Shown: positions 51,641 through 59,740, counted from the first letter of the stretch. The stretch is 64,000 nucleotides of DNA from Saccharothrix syringae (GCF_009498035.1 NZ_CP034550.1:5766001-5830000), one strand, 5' to 3'. The notes: generated by a model from the sequence alone, not told the origin. Made by a program: numbers and translations.

Positions 51641-52495
51641 TCAGCCGGCCGGGGTGCGCGCCCCTTCCGCCACCCGCAGCGCGACGCGGGCGAACGCGGC
51701 GGCCGGCCGGGAGCGGGACCACTCCGGCCACGCCACCACGACCGTCGTGAGTGGACCGTCGACCACCGGCACCGCCACCAGGTCCCCGATCAGGTGGCGT
51801 CGCGCCGAGTCGGGCAGCACGGCCACCGCCCGGCCCAGCGCGATCAGCTGCATGAGCTGGGCGCTGTCGCGCACCAGCGGCCCGCCGGCGTCCGCGGCCG
51901 AGCCCGGCCACCGGGGCAGCGGCTCGCCCGCCAGGTCGGCCATCCGGACCTCGGCCCGCCCGGCCAGGGCGTGGTGCGCGGGCAGCACGGCGACGGCGGG
52001 TTCGACCAGCAGCCGCTCGTGGTCCAGGCCGGTGAGGTCGTCGTGGGGCAGGTGCAGGAACCCGACGTCGGCCCGGCCGTCCCGCAGGAGGTGGGCCTGC
52101 TCCCCGATCCCGCACACCAGCACGTCCACCGGCACCGCGTCGGGGTCGGCGGCGTAGGCGTCGAGGATCGGGCCGAGCAGGCCGCTGTCCCCGCCCGGCT
52201 TCACCACCAGCACCAGCTCCGGCTCGGGCCGGCCGGCCCGCTGCGCCCGCCGCCCCGCGGCGGCCACCGCGACCAGCGCCCGGCGCGCACCGTCGAGCAG
52301 CTCCTCGCCCGCGCCGGTCAGCTCCACCTTCCGGCTGGTGCGCTCGAACAGCACCACGCCCAGCCGCCGCTCCAGCTGCCGGATCGCCCGCGACAGCGGC
52401 GGCTGCGCGAGCCCGAGGCGCTCGGCCGCGCGGCCGAAGTGCAGCTCCTCGGCGACGGCCACGAAGTAGGCCAGCTCGCGGGTCTCCAGATCCAT
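51641..52495 (-). CDS. LysR-family transcriptional regulator
   Basis: About 284 residues from the ATG at 52495 (METRELAYFVAVAEELHF-like start); the frame upstream of it is not coding. The winged HTH is FGRAAERLGLAQPPLSRAIRQLERRLG, followed by LFERTSRKVELTGAG. The effector domain includes DVGFLHLPHDDLTG. It is divergent from an SDR reductase with 70 bp between starts and so probably controls it. The 3' end is 150 bp from the xfp start. Confidence 0.92.
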   Translation of the reverse strand: MDLETRELAYFVAVAEELHFGRAAERLGLAQPPLSRAIRQLERRLGVVLFERTSRKVELTGAGEELLDGARRALVAVAAAGRRAQRAGRPEPELVLVVKPGGDSGLLGPILDAYAADPDAVPVDVLVCGIGEQAHLLRDGRADVGFLHLPHDDLTGLDHERLLVEPAVAVLPAHHALAGRAEVRMADLAGEPLPRWPGSAADAGGPLVRDSAQLMQLIALGRAVAVLPDSARRHLIGDLVAVPVVDGPLTTVVVAWPEWSRSRPAAAFARVALRVAEGARTPAG

Positions 52496-52565
52496 ACCGC
52501 GACGGTATCGCCCATGACCGAGGTCGTCATCGCCGGCGCGGCGGCGCGGTGGTGGGGTCGACTTC

Positions 52566-53282
52566 GTGACCGACACGAAGATCGCCCTCGTCACCGGTGC
52601 CAACAAGGGCATCGGCTACCAGATCGCCGCGCAGCTCGTCGAGCTGGGCACGACCGTCCTGCTCGCCGCCCGCGACCGCGAGCGGCGCGAGAAGGCCGCC
52701 GCCGAGCTGGGCGCCCACCCGATCGCGCTCGACGTGACCGACCCCTCCTCCGCCACGGCCGCGGCGGAGGAGGTGGGCAGGCGGTTCGGCAGGTTGGACG
52801 TCCTGGTCAACAACGCCGGGATCGCCGGACCGTGGGAGCAGGGGCCGGGCACCGGGGCGGTGGACGTCGCGCGGGCGGTGTTCGAGACCAACGTCCTCGG
52901 CGTCATCGCCGTCACCGACGCGATGCTGCCGCTGCTGCTGCGCTCCCCCGCGCCGCGCGTCGTCAACGTCTCCAGCGGGGTCGCCTCGCTGACCGCGATG
53001 AGCGACCCGGGGCACCGGCTGGCCGCCCTGCCCGCCGGCCTGGCCTACCCGCCGTCCAAGACCGCGCTCAACGCCGTCACCGTGCAGTACGCCAAGGCGC
53101 TGCGCGAGCACGGCGTCCTGGTCAACGCCGCCGACCCCGGCTTCTGCGCCACCGACCTCAACGGCCACCGCGGGCACCGCACCGCCGCCCAGGGGGCCGC
53201 GGTCGCCGTCCGCCTGGCCACCCTCGGCCCCGACGGCCCGACCGGCGGGTTCCACGGCGAGGACGGGCCGCTGCCCTGGTGA
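52566..53282 (+). CDS. Short-chain dehydrogenase/reductase (carbonyl-reductase-like)
   Basis: 238 residues, GTG start. Cofactor motif TGANKGIGYQIA, NNAG in VLVNNAGIAGPW, serine in VNVSSGVASL, and Y-x3-K in YPPSKTALNAVTVQYAKAL. The TGANKGIG form and the ending GGFHGEDGPLPW are typical of actinobacterial SDRs related to carbonyl reductases. NADP(H)-dependent by the basic residue after the second strand (AARDRERRE). Divergent from the LysR gene. Confidence 0.92.
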   Translation: MTDTKIALVTGANKGIGYQIAAQLVELGTTVLLAARDRERREKAAAELGAHPIALDVTDPSSATAAAEEVGRRFGRLDVLVNNAGIAGPWEQGPGTGAVDVARAVFETNVLGVIAVTDAMLPLLLRSPAPRVVNVSSGVASLTAMSDPGHRLAALPAGLAYPPSKTALNAVTVQYAKALREHGVLVNAADPGFCATDLNGHRGHRTAAQGAAVAVRLATLGPDGPTGGFHGEDGPLPW

Positions 53283-53432
53283 CTCCGTTCGCCCTGCCGG
53301 CGGTCGGGCGATCCTCCGAAGTGGACCGGAGGCGCCGCCCACCGGCCTCCGCACCACCGGCACCGGGCACGGGGGGGCGGCCGGCCGGTGGCAGTCGCCG
53401 GAGGGGGTCCCGGCGGTGGTCCTCGCCGGAAC

Positions 53433-53446
53433 GGGACTTCCGACTC
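53433..53446. promoter_or_regulatory. Weak DosR-like box upstream of the nitroreductase remnant
   Basis: GGGACTTCCGACTC matches the 5' half of the DosR core and three of five bases of the 3' half, 67 bp upstream of the remnant's ATG. A second half-site, GGGACCGGGCAC, starts at 53480. The rest of 53283-53512 has no gene. Confidence 0.35.
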
Positions 53447-53512
53447 TGCGTTCGCCCCTCGGCCGGTGCCACTGTCGGAGGGACCGGGCACAAGCGGCGG
53501 AGGTGAGCCGGC

Positions 53513-53707
53513 ATGGAGCGGGGCGGACGGGACCGGGGGACGATCGGCGCGGCGGTGGCACCGGCCCGCCGCGCGCCGTCGGCGCACAACGCGCGGCCTT
53601 GGCGGTGGCTGGTCGGCGACCGGGGCGTGCACCTGTGCGCCGACCCGCTGCCGCCGACGCCGCGCCGCCCGGTCGGCGAGGTCGTGGAGGGGTCGGCGGG
53701 CCCGTGA
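53513..53707 (+). pseudogene. Truncated Acg-family (dormancy) nitroreductase
   Basis: A good ribosome-binding site (GGAGGTGA) precedes this ATG. The 64-residue frame carries ARRAPSAHNARPWRWLVGDRGVHLCAD, the conserved N-terminal segment of Acg-type putative nitroreductases found in the mycobacterial DosR regulon (full length about 330 residues). After about 50 residues the similarity stops, and no continuation was found in any frame up to 53907. It is therefore probably a deletion remnant that kept its promoter. Confidence 0.6.
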
Positions 53708-53838
53708 GGTTCCGCGGCGACCGGGTTCACGGTCGGCGACCGCGGCGGGTTCGGTGGTCGCCGGGGCCTTCGCCACCCCGGCGGCCACCACGACGGTGAC
53801 CGGTTCGCCGACGCCGGGGACGAAGTCCTTGCCGCACG

Positions 53839-53852
53839 GGGACTTCGTGCCC
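53839..53852. promoter_or_regulatory. DosR-like box upstream of the Gmad2-LysM gene
   Basis: GGGACTTCGTGCCC fits GGGAC-N4-GNCCC with one mismatch and lies 56 bp before the start. It is also the right arm of a wider inverted repeat, ACGAAGTCC (53820-53828) / GGACTTCGT (53840-53848). Confidence 0.5.
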
Positions 53853-53907
53853 TGGTGCGCGCGGTGCCCGGTGCCGACACTGACCGGGCACAGGAAGCGG
53901 GTGGACC

Positions 53908-54402
53908 ATGACGATCGACGTGCAGCAACCGAGGACCTACGACCTGGTGGACAACACCGTGCGGGTGGCCGGTGTCGCCGGCGGGGCGTTCGAGGCCAAC
54001 TTCAACTACCGCGTCCACGAGGGCCACGACGAGGTCGTCGGGTCCTTCCTGGCGGGCGACGGCGCCGGCGGGCACGGCCAGTTCCAGGTGGCCGTGGACG
54101 TGTCGGGCGCGGCGTTCGTGCGCGACCGGCTGTTCGTGGAGGTCTACCACGTCTCGCCCCGGGACGGCACCGAGCTGGACAAGGTGGTCGTGCCCGTCGT
54201 CTTCGGGCCGAAGATCGTCCCGGGCTACTACTCCTACCTGGAGCACGTGGTCGCGGCGGGCGAGACGCTGTGGGCGATCGCCACCCGCTACTACGGTTCG
54301 GGCAACCTCTACCACCGGCTGGTGGCGGCGAACCCCGGCACGATCAGCAACCCGAACGTCATCCACCCCGGTGACGTGATCAGGGTGCCGCAGGGCAGCT
54401 GA
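53908..54402 (+). CDS. Gmad2 and LysM domain protein
   Basis: 164 residues. The first 105 or so form a Gmad2 (spore-germination-associated immunoglobulin-like) domain (VRVAGVAGGAFEANFNYRV, then VGSFLAGDG and FVEVYHVSPRDG). The last 50 are a LysM motif (HVVAAGETLWAIATRYYGSG, then NPNVIHPGDVIRVP) that binds peptidoglycan glycans. There is no signal peptide, which is odd for a wall-binding protein, so secretion may be non-classical or occur on lysis. ATG follows AGGAAGCGGGTGG. The 3' end overlaps the convergent stress-protein gene by 23 bp. Confidence 0.87.
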   Translation: MTIDVQQPRTYDLVDNTVRVAGVAGGAFEANFNYRVHEGHDEVVGSFLAGDGAGGHGQFQVAVDVSGAAFVRDRLFVEVYHVSPRDGTELDKVVVPVVFGPKIVPGYYSYLEHVVAAGETLWAIATRYYGSGNLYHRLVAANPGTISNPNVIHPGDVIRVPQGS

Positions 54403-55198
54403 CCTCCTGGGGCACGATCACCAGCGGGCACGGCGCGTGCAGGACCAGCGCCTGGCTGGTCGAGCCCCGCACCACCCCGGCCGACGGCGCGTGGCCGTGC
54501 GTGCCGACGACGAGCAGCCTGGCCCGTCGGGCGGCGCGCACCAGCGCCCACACCGGGCTGTCGCGCAGCACCACGCCGTCGACCTCCACGGCGGGGTGCT
54601 TGTCCCGCCACGGTGCCAGGCGCTCGGCCAGCAGGAGGCACTGCTCCTCCACCACGTCCGGCCAGTCGCGGGCCAGGCGGGGGCGGCCGCCGACCAGCAG
54701 GTCGGTGACGGCCATGACGGCCCGCAGCGGCGCGCCGAGCGCGTCGGCCTCGGCGAAGGCGTGCTCGACCGCCGCGTCGCCGGCGGCCGTGCCGTCGACG
54801 CCGACCACCACGGGCCCGTCGGGCACCTCCGGCCGCCGGTGGACGACGACGGGGCAGGTGGCGCGCGTGACGACCGCGGCGGCCACCGCGCCGGCCGACC
54901 GGTCGCGGGCCTCGTCCGGACCGCCGACCACGACCAGCCGCGCGTGGTGCGAACGGCGGACCAGCACGTGCGCCGGCCTGCCGCGGACCAGCTCGGCCAC
55001 CCCGGTGCCGGCGGCGCGCTCCGCCTCGTCGAGCCAACCCCGGACGCGCTGGTCGGCCTCGTGGTCCCCGGCGGCGCGGGAGCGGACGTGCAGCAGCCGC
55101 AGCGGTGCGCGCAGGCGGTTCGCCTCCTCCGCCGCCCAGCGGACCGCGCGCAGCGCCCGCTCCGTGCCGTCCACGCCCACCACGACCGGTCCGTCCAC
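54380..55198 (-). CDS. Tandem universal stress protein (UspA x2)
   Basis: 272 residues, GTG start behind GGAGGAG. Two Usp domains, each beginning PVVVGVDGT (residues 4 and about 128). The second keeps the ATP-binding pattern G-x2-G-x9-GS in GTHGHAPSAGVVRGSTSQ; the first has lost it (VVGGPDEARDRSAGA), so one domain is probably regulatory. Tandem Usps of this kind are core members of the mycobacterial DosR regulon, and three DosR-like boxes lie upstream. Confidence 0.92.
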   Translation of the reverse strand: MDGPVVVGVDGTERALRAVRWAAEEANRLRAPLRLLHVRSRAAGDHEADQRVRGWLDEAERAAGTGVAELVRGRPAHVLVRRSHHARLVVVGGPDEARDRSAGAVAAAVVTRATCPVVVHRRPEVPDGPVVVGVDGTAAGDAAVEHAFAEADALGAPLRAVMAVTDLLVGGRPRLARDWPDVVEEQCLLLAERLAPWRDKHPAVEVDGVVLRDSPVWALVRAARRARLLVVGTHGHAPSAGVVRGSTSQALVLHAPCPLVIVPQEVSCPAAP

Positions 55199-55255
55199 GG
55201 CCCGCTCCTCCGCTCGGTTCCCACGACCCTAGGGGACGGGGGTGGTCGGGCGCGG

Positions 55256-55320
55256 TGGCCCTTGGTCCCTGGCCGGCAGGGACCAACGGCAGGTGTCGGG
55301 TCGACAGGGACTTTGGCCCC
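55256..55320. promoter_or_regulatory. Cluster of three DosR/DevR-like boxes between usp and hypF
   Basis: On the minus strand GGGACCAAGGGCCA (55269-55256); on the plus strand GGGACCAACGGCAG (55279-55292) and GGGACTTTGGCCCC (55307-55320). The last fits the mycobacterial form GGGACTTnnGGCCC closely. Box 1 is 58 bp upstream of the stress-protein start; box 3 is 91 bp upstream of hypF. They would serve both divergent promoters. Confidence 0.65.
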
Positions 55321-55411
55321 TCCCCCGACGGCACCGGGGGCGGAAGCGTGGGGGTGTCCCGGACCCACCGGCGGCACCGTCGCGGTGGGGCGGGCGCGGG
55401 AGGTGGACGGC

Positions 55412-57976
55412 GTGGACGCGGGCAAGGCGCGAAGACGGGTCGAGCCCACCGAGGCCGGTGGCGCGGGCACGGGTGGAGCGGAGCAGCACGTCGAAGCCGG
55501 CAGCGCGGCCGGCGCACGACGACCAGACGAGGTCAGCGGCACGGCAGGCACGCGGCAACCCGGCGAGGTCAACGGGACGCCCGGCGCCCGGCATCCAGGC
55601 GAGATCAGCAGCACGGCAGGCACCCGGCAACCCGGCGAGATCAGCGGCACGGCAGGCACCCGGCAACCCGGCGAGACCAGCGGCACGGCAGGCGCACGAC
55701 AGCCCGCCGAAGCGGGCGGCGCCAACAAGGCGCGCAGGCGGGTGGAGCGCATCGAGGTCAGCGGCGCGGTGCAGGGCGTGGGGTTCCGGCCGCACGTGCA
55801 CCGCCTGGCCGCCTCGCTGGGCATCGACGGCGACGTGCGCGACGTCGACGGCCACGTGGTGATCACCGCCGCGGGCCGGCCGCACGACCTGGCGGAGTTC
55901 CACCGGCTGGTGCGGGACCGGCCGCCGCCGGTGGCGCGGGTGGACCGGGTCGTGGTCAGCTCGCTGCCCGCCTCCGCCGCACCACCACCGGGTTTCCGCG
56001 AGGGCGGCCCGGCCGACGACGCCGGCGTGCGCTCGCTGCCACCGGACCTGGCGACCTGCCCGGCGTGCGTGGCCGACCTGTTCACCCCGACCGACCGGCA
56101 CTACCGGTACCCGTTCACCACCTGCTCCCGGTGCGGGCCGCGGGCGACCATCGTCGAGGCGCTGCCCTACGACCGCGAGCGCACCACCATGCGCGGTTTC
56201 CGCATGTGTGCGGACTGCGCAGCGGAGTACGCCGACCCGGCCGACCGCCGCTTCCACGCCGAGCCCGTCGCGTGCCCCGCGTGCGGCCCGGTCCTGTGGT
56301 GGGGCGCGCTGGCCGGTGAGGACGCGTTGCGCGCCGCGGAGGCCGTGGTCGCCGGGGGCGGGCTGGTCGCGGTCAAGGGCGTCGGCGGCTACCAGTTGGT
56401 CTGCGACGCGGCCGACGAGGCCGCGGTGCTCCGGCTGCGGCGGGCCAAGGGGCGGCCCCGCGAGCCGTTCGCGGTCATGGCGCCCTCGCCGGCGGCGGTG
56501 CGGGAGCTGGCGACCGGTGTCGACGAGGCGGTGCTCGTCTCGCCGGCGGCGCCCGTCGCGCTGCTCCCCCGCCGTCCCGGTGCGCGGCTGGCGCCGTCGG
56601 TCGCGCCGGGCCTGGCCGAGGTCGGCCTGTGCCTGCCCCACAGCCCGCTGCACCACCTGCTGCTGGCCGACCTGGCCCGACCGCTGGTGGTCACCGGCGG
56701 CAACCGGTCCGGCGACCCCCTGGTCACCGACGACGGCGAAGCGCTCACCTCCCTGGGGCCGCTGGTCGACGGCGTGCTGGGCCACGACCGGCCCATCCGG
56801 TCGGGCTACGCCGACTCGGTGGTCCGCGGCCCGGCGCTGGTGCGCCGCGCCCGCGGCTACGCGCCCGAACCGCTGCCGCTGCCGGTGACCGCGCCCGAGC
56901 CGGTCCTCGCGCTGGGCGCGCGGCTGCGGCACACCGCGGCGGTGGCGGTCGGCGGGCTGGCCGTGGTGGGCCCGCAGAACGGTGACCTGTCCGACTGGCG
57001 CGGCCTCGCCGCGTTCGAGGCGAGCGCTCGGGCGTTGTGCCTGGTGCCGGACGTGCGGCCGGCGTACTGCGCGCACGACCCGGACCCCGGCTGCCCGTCG
57101 ACCCGGCACGCGCTGGGCTGGCCGCCCGGCCGTCGGATCGCGGTCCAGCACCACCACGCGCACGTGGCGGCCACGGCCGCCGAGCACGGCGTGGCCGGCC
57201 CGTTCATCGGCGTGGCCTACGACGGGCTGGGGCAGGGCGACGACGGCACGCTGTGGGGCGGCGAGGTGCTGCTGGCCGACTACCTGGGCTACCGGCGCGT
57301 CGGCCGGATCGGCACCGCACCGCTGCCCGGTGGCGAGGTCGCGGTGCGCCGCCCCGCCCGGATGGCCCTGGGCTACCTGCTGGGCGCCGAGGACTTCGGG
57401 GCGCACCCGGTCGGCGACGACCTGCTGCGCCGGGTCGGGCCTGCCGAGGCGGAGCTGGCGCGGCGGATGATCGCCCGGGGCGTGGACTCGCCGGTGGCCT
57501 CCAGCGTGGGCAGGCTGTTCGACGCGGCGGCCGCGCTGCTGGGCGTGTGCGACGACAACACCTACGACGGCGAGGCCGCGGCGCTGCTGGAGGCGGCCGC
57601 GGCCGGGCTGCCCGCCGGCGAGCCACTGTCGTGGCGGCTGCACCACCGCGACGGCCTGTGGGTCTACGACCCGGTGCCGACGCTGCGCGACGCGGTGACC
57701 GCGGGCGAGCCGGTGGGCGCGGTGTCCGCGCGGTTCCACACCACCGTCGCGCACGCCACCCGCGCGCTGGTCGGGCGGGTGGCCGACGACGCGGGCGTGC
57801 GGGTGGTGTGCCTGGGCGGCGGGGTGTTCCGGAACAGCCGGTTGACCGGCGAGGTGGTGCGCGGCCTGGCCGAGGACGGGTTCGAGGTCCACGTCGGCGC
57901 GCGCGTGCCGGTCGACGACGGCGGCATCAGCTACGGGCAGGCCGCGGTCGCCGCGGCCCGGTTGGCGAAGGGGTGA
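55412..57976 (+). CDS. hypF: Hydrogenase maturation carbamoyltransferase HypF with a repeat-containing N-terminal extension
   Basis: 854 residues from the GTG at 55412, which has GGGAGG 8 bp ahead; a GTG at 55742 would give the usual length. The standard protein starts at about residue 107: acylphosphatase domain RIEVSGAVQGVGFRPHVHRLA, two zinc-finger pairs (CPACVADL/CSRCGPR and CADCAAEY/CPACGP), a YrdC-like domain (LVAVKGVGGYQLVCDA), and the Kae1-like carbamoyltransferase domain (VQHHHAHVAATAAEHG; CLGGGVFRNSRL). It makes the cyanide ligands of NiFe hydrogenase from carbamoyl phosphate. The extension contains five 12-residue repeats. Confidence 0.9.
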   Translation: MDAGKARRRVEPTEAGGAGTGGAEQHVEAGSAAGARRPDEVSGTAGTRQPGEVNGTPGARHPGEISSTAGTRQPGEISGTAGTRQPGETSGTAGARQPAEAGGANKARRRVERIEVSGAVQGVGFRPHVHRLAASLGIDGDVRDVDGHVVITAAGRPHDLAEFHRLVRDRPPPVARVDRVVVSSLPASAAPPPGFREGGPADDAGVRSLPPDLATCPACVADLFTPTDRHYRYPFTTCSRCGPRATIVEALPYDRERTTMRGFRMCADCAAEYADPADRRFHAEPVACPACGPVLWWGALAGEDALRAAEAVVAGGGLVAVKGVGGYQLVCDAADEAAVLRLRRAKGRPREPFAVMAPSPAAVRELATGVDEAVLVSPAAPVALLPRRPGARLAPSVAPGLAEVGLCLPHSPLHHLLLADLARPLVVTGGNRSGDPLVTDDGEALTSLGPLVDGVLGHDRPIRSGYADSVVRGPALVRRARGYAPEPLPLPVTAPEPVLALGARLRHTAAVAVGGLAVVGPQNGDLSDWRGLAAFEASARALCLVPDVRPAYCAHDPDPGCPSTRHALGWPPGRRIAVQHHHAHVAATAAEHGVAGPFIGVAYDGLGQGDDGTLWGGEVLLADYLGYRRVGRIGTAPLPGGEVAVRRPARMALGYLLGAEDFGAHPVGDDLLRRVGPAEAELARRMIARGVDSPVASSVGRLFDAAAALLGVCDDNTYDGEAAALLEAAAAGLPAGEPLSWRLHHRDGLWVYDPVPTLRDAVTAGEPVGAVSARFHTTVAHATRALVGRVADDAGVRVVCLGGGVFRNSRLTGEVVRGLAEDGFEVHVGARVPVDDGGISYGQAAVAAARLAKG
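55526..55705 (+). repeat. Five 36-bp tandem repeats in the hypF 5' region
   Basis: Units at 55526, 55562, 55598, 55634 and 55670 each encode a variant of GEISGTAGTRQP. The block is flanked by two similar copies of a sequence coding KARRRVE (55424 and 55727), 303 bp (101 codons) apart, as if the original N-terminus had been duplicated and filled in frame with expanding repeats. Confidence 0.85.
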
Positions 57977-57983
57977 ACCTCGG

Positions 57984-58193
57984 ATGTGCTTCGGTGTGCC
58001 GGGCCGGGTCGTCGCGGTGGAGGCGGGCGAGCCGCGCAGCGGGGTGGTCGACTTCGACGGGACGACCCGGCCGGTGTGCCTGGCCTACGCGCCGGGGGCC
58101 GGTGTGGGCGACTGCGTGATCGTGCACGTCGGGTTCGCCATCGGCGTGGTGGACGAGGCGGTCGAGGCGGTCGACGTGCCGGGGTCGGCGTGA
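57984..58193 (+). CDS. hypC: Hydrogenase assembly chaperone HypC
   Basis: 69 residues starting MCFGVPGRVV, the invariant N-terminal Met-Cys-x-x-x-Pro-Gly of HypC/HybG, followed by a small beta-barrel sequence (SGVVDFDGTTRPVCLAYAPG, VGDCVIVHVGFAIGVVDE). It carries the Fe(CN)2CO unit with HypD. It starts 7 bp after hypF. hypD and hypE, normally adjacent, are absent. Confidence 0.93.
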   Translation: MCFGVPGRVVAVEAGEPRSGVVDFDGTTRPVCLAYAPGAGVGDCVIVHVGFAIGVVDEAVEAVDVPGSA

Positions 58194-58210
58194 GGCGGGG
58201 TGTCCCGGCC

Positions 58211-58240
58211 GGCCGCGGGCGTGTGGGCGCGCCCGCGGCC
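58211..58240 (+). terminator. Terminator after hypF-hypC
   Basis: GGCCGCGGGCG / CGCCCGCGGCC form a perfect 11-bp stem with an 8-nt loop, 17 bp after the hypC stop. This ends the operon and separates it from the lamin-tail gene. Confidence 0.75.
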
Positions 58241-58446
58241 AGGGCGCGGAGGGCTCACCGGCGCCGATCGGCTCCTGCCGGTGAGCCCGGTGACGCACTC
58301 CCCATTGTGCGACCACTTCGGCCGACGTGTGCAAGGGGCCGGAACCGGACCGTCCACATCGGACTTGTTCACACTACTGCGGCGATGTTGCGGGCCGGTG
58401 TCATTGGCCCCCTGTGTCGACCGCCGACTCGCGAAAGACTTCGACC

Positions 58447-58950
58447 ATGATCGCAATAAGCCACCCCGCAGCCGCGCTGGCCGTGGCGTGCACCGCGCTC
58501 ATCGGCCCGGGTCAACCGCCGGTGAAGGTGCACGGCGTGCTGGCGAACGGCCAGGCGGGCTACGTGGAGCTGCACAACCCCTCCCAGGCCGAGGTCGACC
58601 TGTCCGGTTGGTCCCTGGCGTCGTGCTCCGGCTCGACCAAGACGGTGTTCCTGGTGTTCCCCTCGGGTTTCTCACTCCCGCCGGACGAGCACCTGCTGAT
58701 CGCCGGGGCCGACTTCGCGGGCACCTCGGAGCGACGGGTCGTCGTGCCCGAGATCTCCGGCGAGGGCCAGGTCCTGCTCGACCGCCACGGCACCACGGTG
58801 GACCGCGTCGGGCTCAGCGCCACCTCCCCGTGCCGGGAGGCCGAGGCCGCGGAGCCGTGCGCGCCGGGGCTGCCGCTGGTCAGGGACGAGCGCAGCACCG
58901 ACACCGACTACAACCGGCGGGACTTCACCTGCGCGGAGGCACCGGCTTGA
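58447..58950 (+). CDS. Lamin-tail-domain secreted protein (copy 1)
   Basis: About 167 residues from the ATG at 58447. A weak hydrophobic N-terminus (AAALAVACTALIG) may be a signal. The LTD fold reads GYVELHNPSQAEVDLSGWSL, then PSGFSLPPDEHLLIAG and LDRHGTTVDRVGLS, ending STDTDYNRRDFTCAEAPA. Cysteines suggest extracellular disulfides. The domain and its STDTDxNRxDFT ending are shared with the gene at 60264. Function unknown; LTDs are often adhesion modules. Confidence 0.8.
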   Translation: MIAISHPAAALAVACTALIGPGQPPVKVHGVLANGQAGYVELHNPSQAEVDLSGWSLASCSGSTKTVFLVFPSGFSLPPDEHLLIAGADFAGTSERRVVVPEISGEGQVLLDRHGTTVDRVGLSATSPCREAEAAEPCAPGLPLVRDERSTDTDYNRRDFTCAEAPA

Positions 58951-59075
58951 GTTCCCGCGAGCGCGCAAGGTGCTGTGAACGCGAGAGGGCCCGCGAGAGA
59001 CGGCCGGACGGCCGGGCGCGGCCGGCTGCCGCGCGGGTGCCGACCGCGCGGGTTCTGGCACCACCTCCAGCCGCC

Positions 59076-59232
59076 CCGGCCTTGGCCGCGTTGCCCCCGG
59101 CCACGCCACTTCCAGCGGCGCCACCCCCAACGGCGGCGGCCTCAGCCGCGCCAGCCTCAGCCGCGCCACCGCCAACGGCGCCGGCCTTGGCCGCGCTGCC
59201 CCCAGCCGCGCCACTTCCAGCGGCGCCACCCT
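59076..59232. repeat. Long imperfect direct repeat in non-coding Ala/Pro-type DNA
   Basis: About 52 bp from 59076 (CCGGCCTTGGCCGCGTTGCC...) recurs at 59181 with few changes, 105 bp apart, with shorter 15-bp units (CCTCAGCCGCGCCAG type) between. The stretch 58951-59311 has no recognised gene; frames through it give only low-complexity Ala/Pro or Gly/Ala sequence. Confidence 0.75.
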
Positions 59233-59311
59233 CAGCCGCGCCACCCCCAGCCGCGCCGCACCGGCCGCTGCCCCCACCCCCGACCGCCGCCCCCGCGGCC
59301 CCCTGATTCCC

Positions 59312-59740
59312 ATGGCCACCGAATCCCTGGAACCCGCGCGCACCGGCGAACCGGTGGTCGTGCTGGTCGAGCAGCTGGTCGGGCGCTGGGCCGTCGGCGA
59401 CGCGGTCGGCGTGAGCAGGCTGTTCGCCGAGCCCGTGCAGTGGTGGACCACGCCCGTCCCCGGTGCGCCGTGGCCCGCGCACGTGCGCACGCGTCGCGAG
59501 GTCGAGGCGTTCTTCATCGCCTTCCGCGGCGCCCTGGAACCCGGCGGCATCACCAGCCAGGGCCTCGTGGTGGACCGCTCGGACGCCGTCCTGATGGGCC
59601 GACTGGACCTGCGGACACCCGCGGGCGGGTGCCCGGTCAACCAGCACTTCGCGCTCTCGATCGGCGTCCGGGACGGCCTGATCAGCGATTTCCACCTGTA
59701 CCTGGACACCTTCGCCATCCGCCTGGCGCTGCCGCGCTGA
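59312..59740 (+). CDS. NTF2/SnoaL-like protein
   Basis: 142 residues with the alpha-plus-beta cone pattern of SnoaL-like proteins: an N-terminal helix (VVVLVEQLVGRWAVGDAVGVSRLF), TRREVEAFFIAFRGAL, and C-terminal strands (HFALSIGVRDGLISDFHLYLDTFAI). The family includes small cyclases, isomerases and ligand-binding proteins. The ribosome-binding site is weak, with repeat DNA directly upstream. Substrate unknown. Confidence 0.8.
   Translation: MATESLEPARTGEPVVVLVEQLVGRWAVGDAVGVSRLFAEPVQWWTTPVPGAPWPAHVRTRREVEAFFIAFRGALEPGGITSQGLVVDRSDAVLMGRLDLRTPAGGCPVNQHFALSIGVRDGLISDFHLYLDTFAIRLALPR

Noticed and set aside
53708-53907. Continuation of the nitroreductase in another frame (frameshift rather than deletion)
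   Set aside because: No segment in any frame here showed the later family motifs; only generic Ala/Gly/Arg sequence was seen.
55526-55705. Possible CRISPR array (regular 36-bp units)
   Set aside because: Units are directly adjacent with no spacers and encode an in-frame 12-residue repeat.
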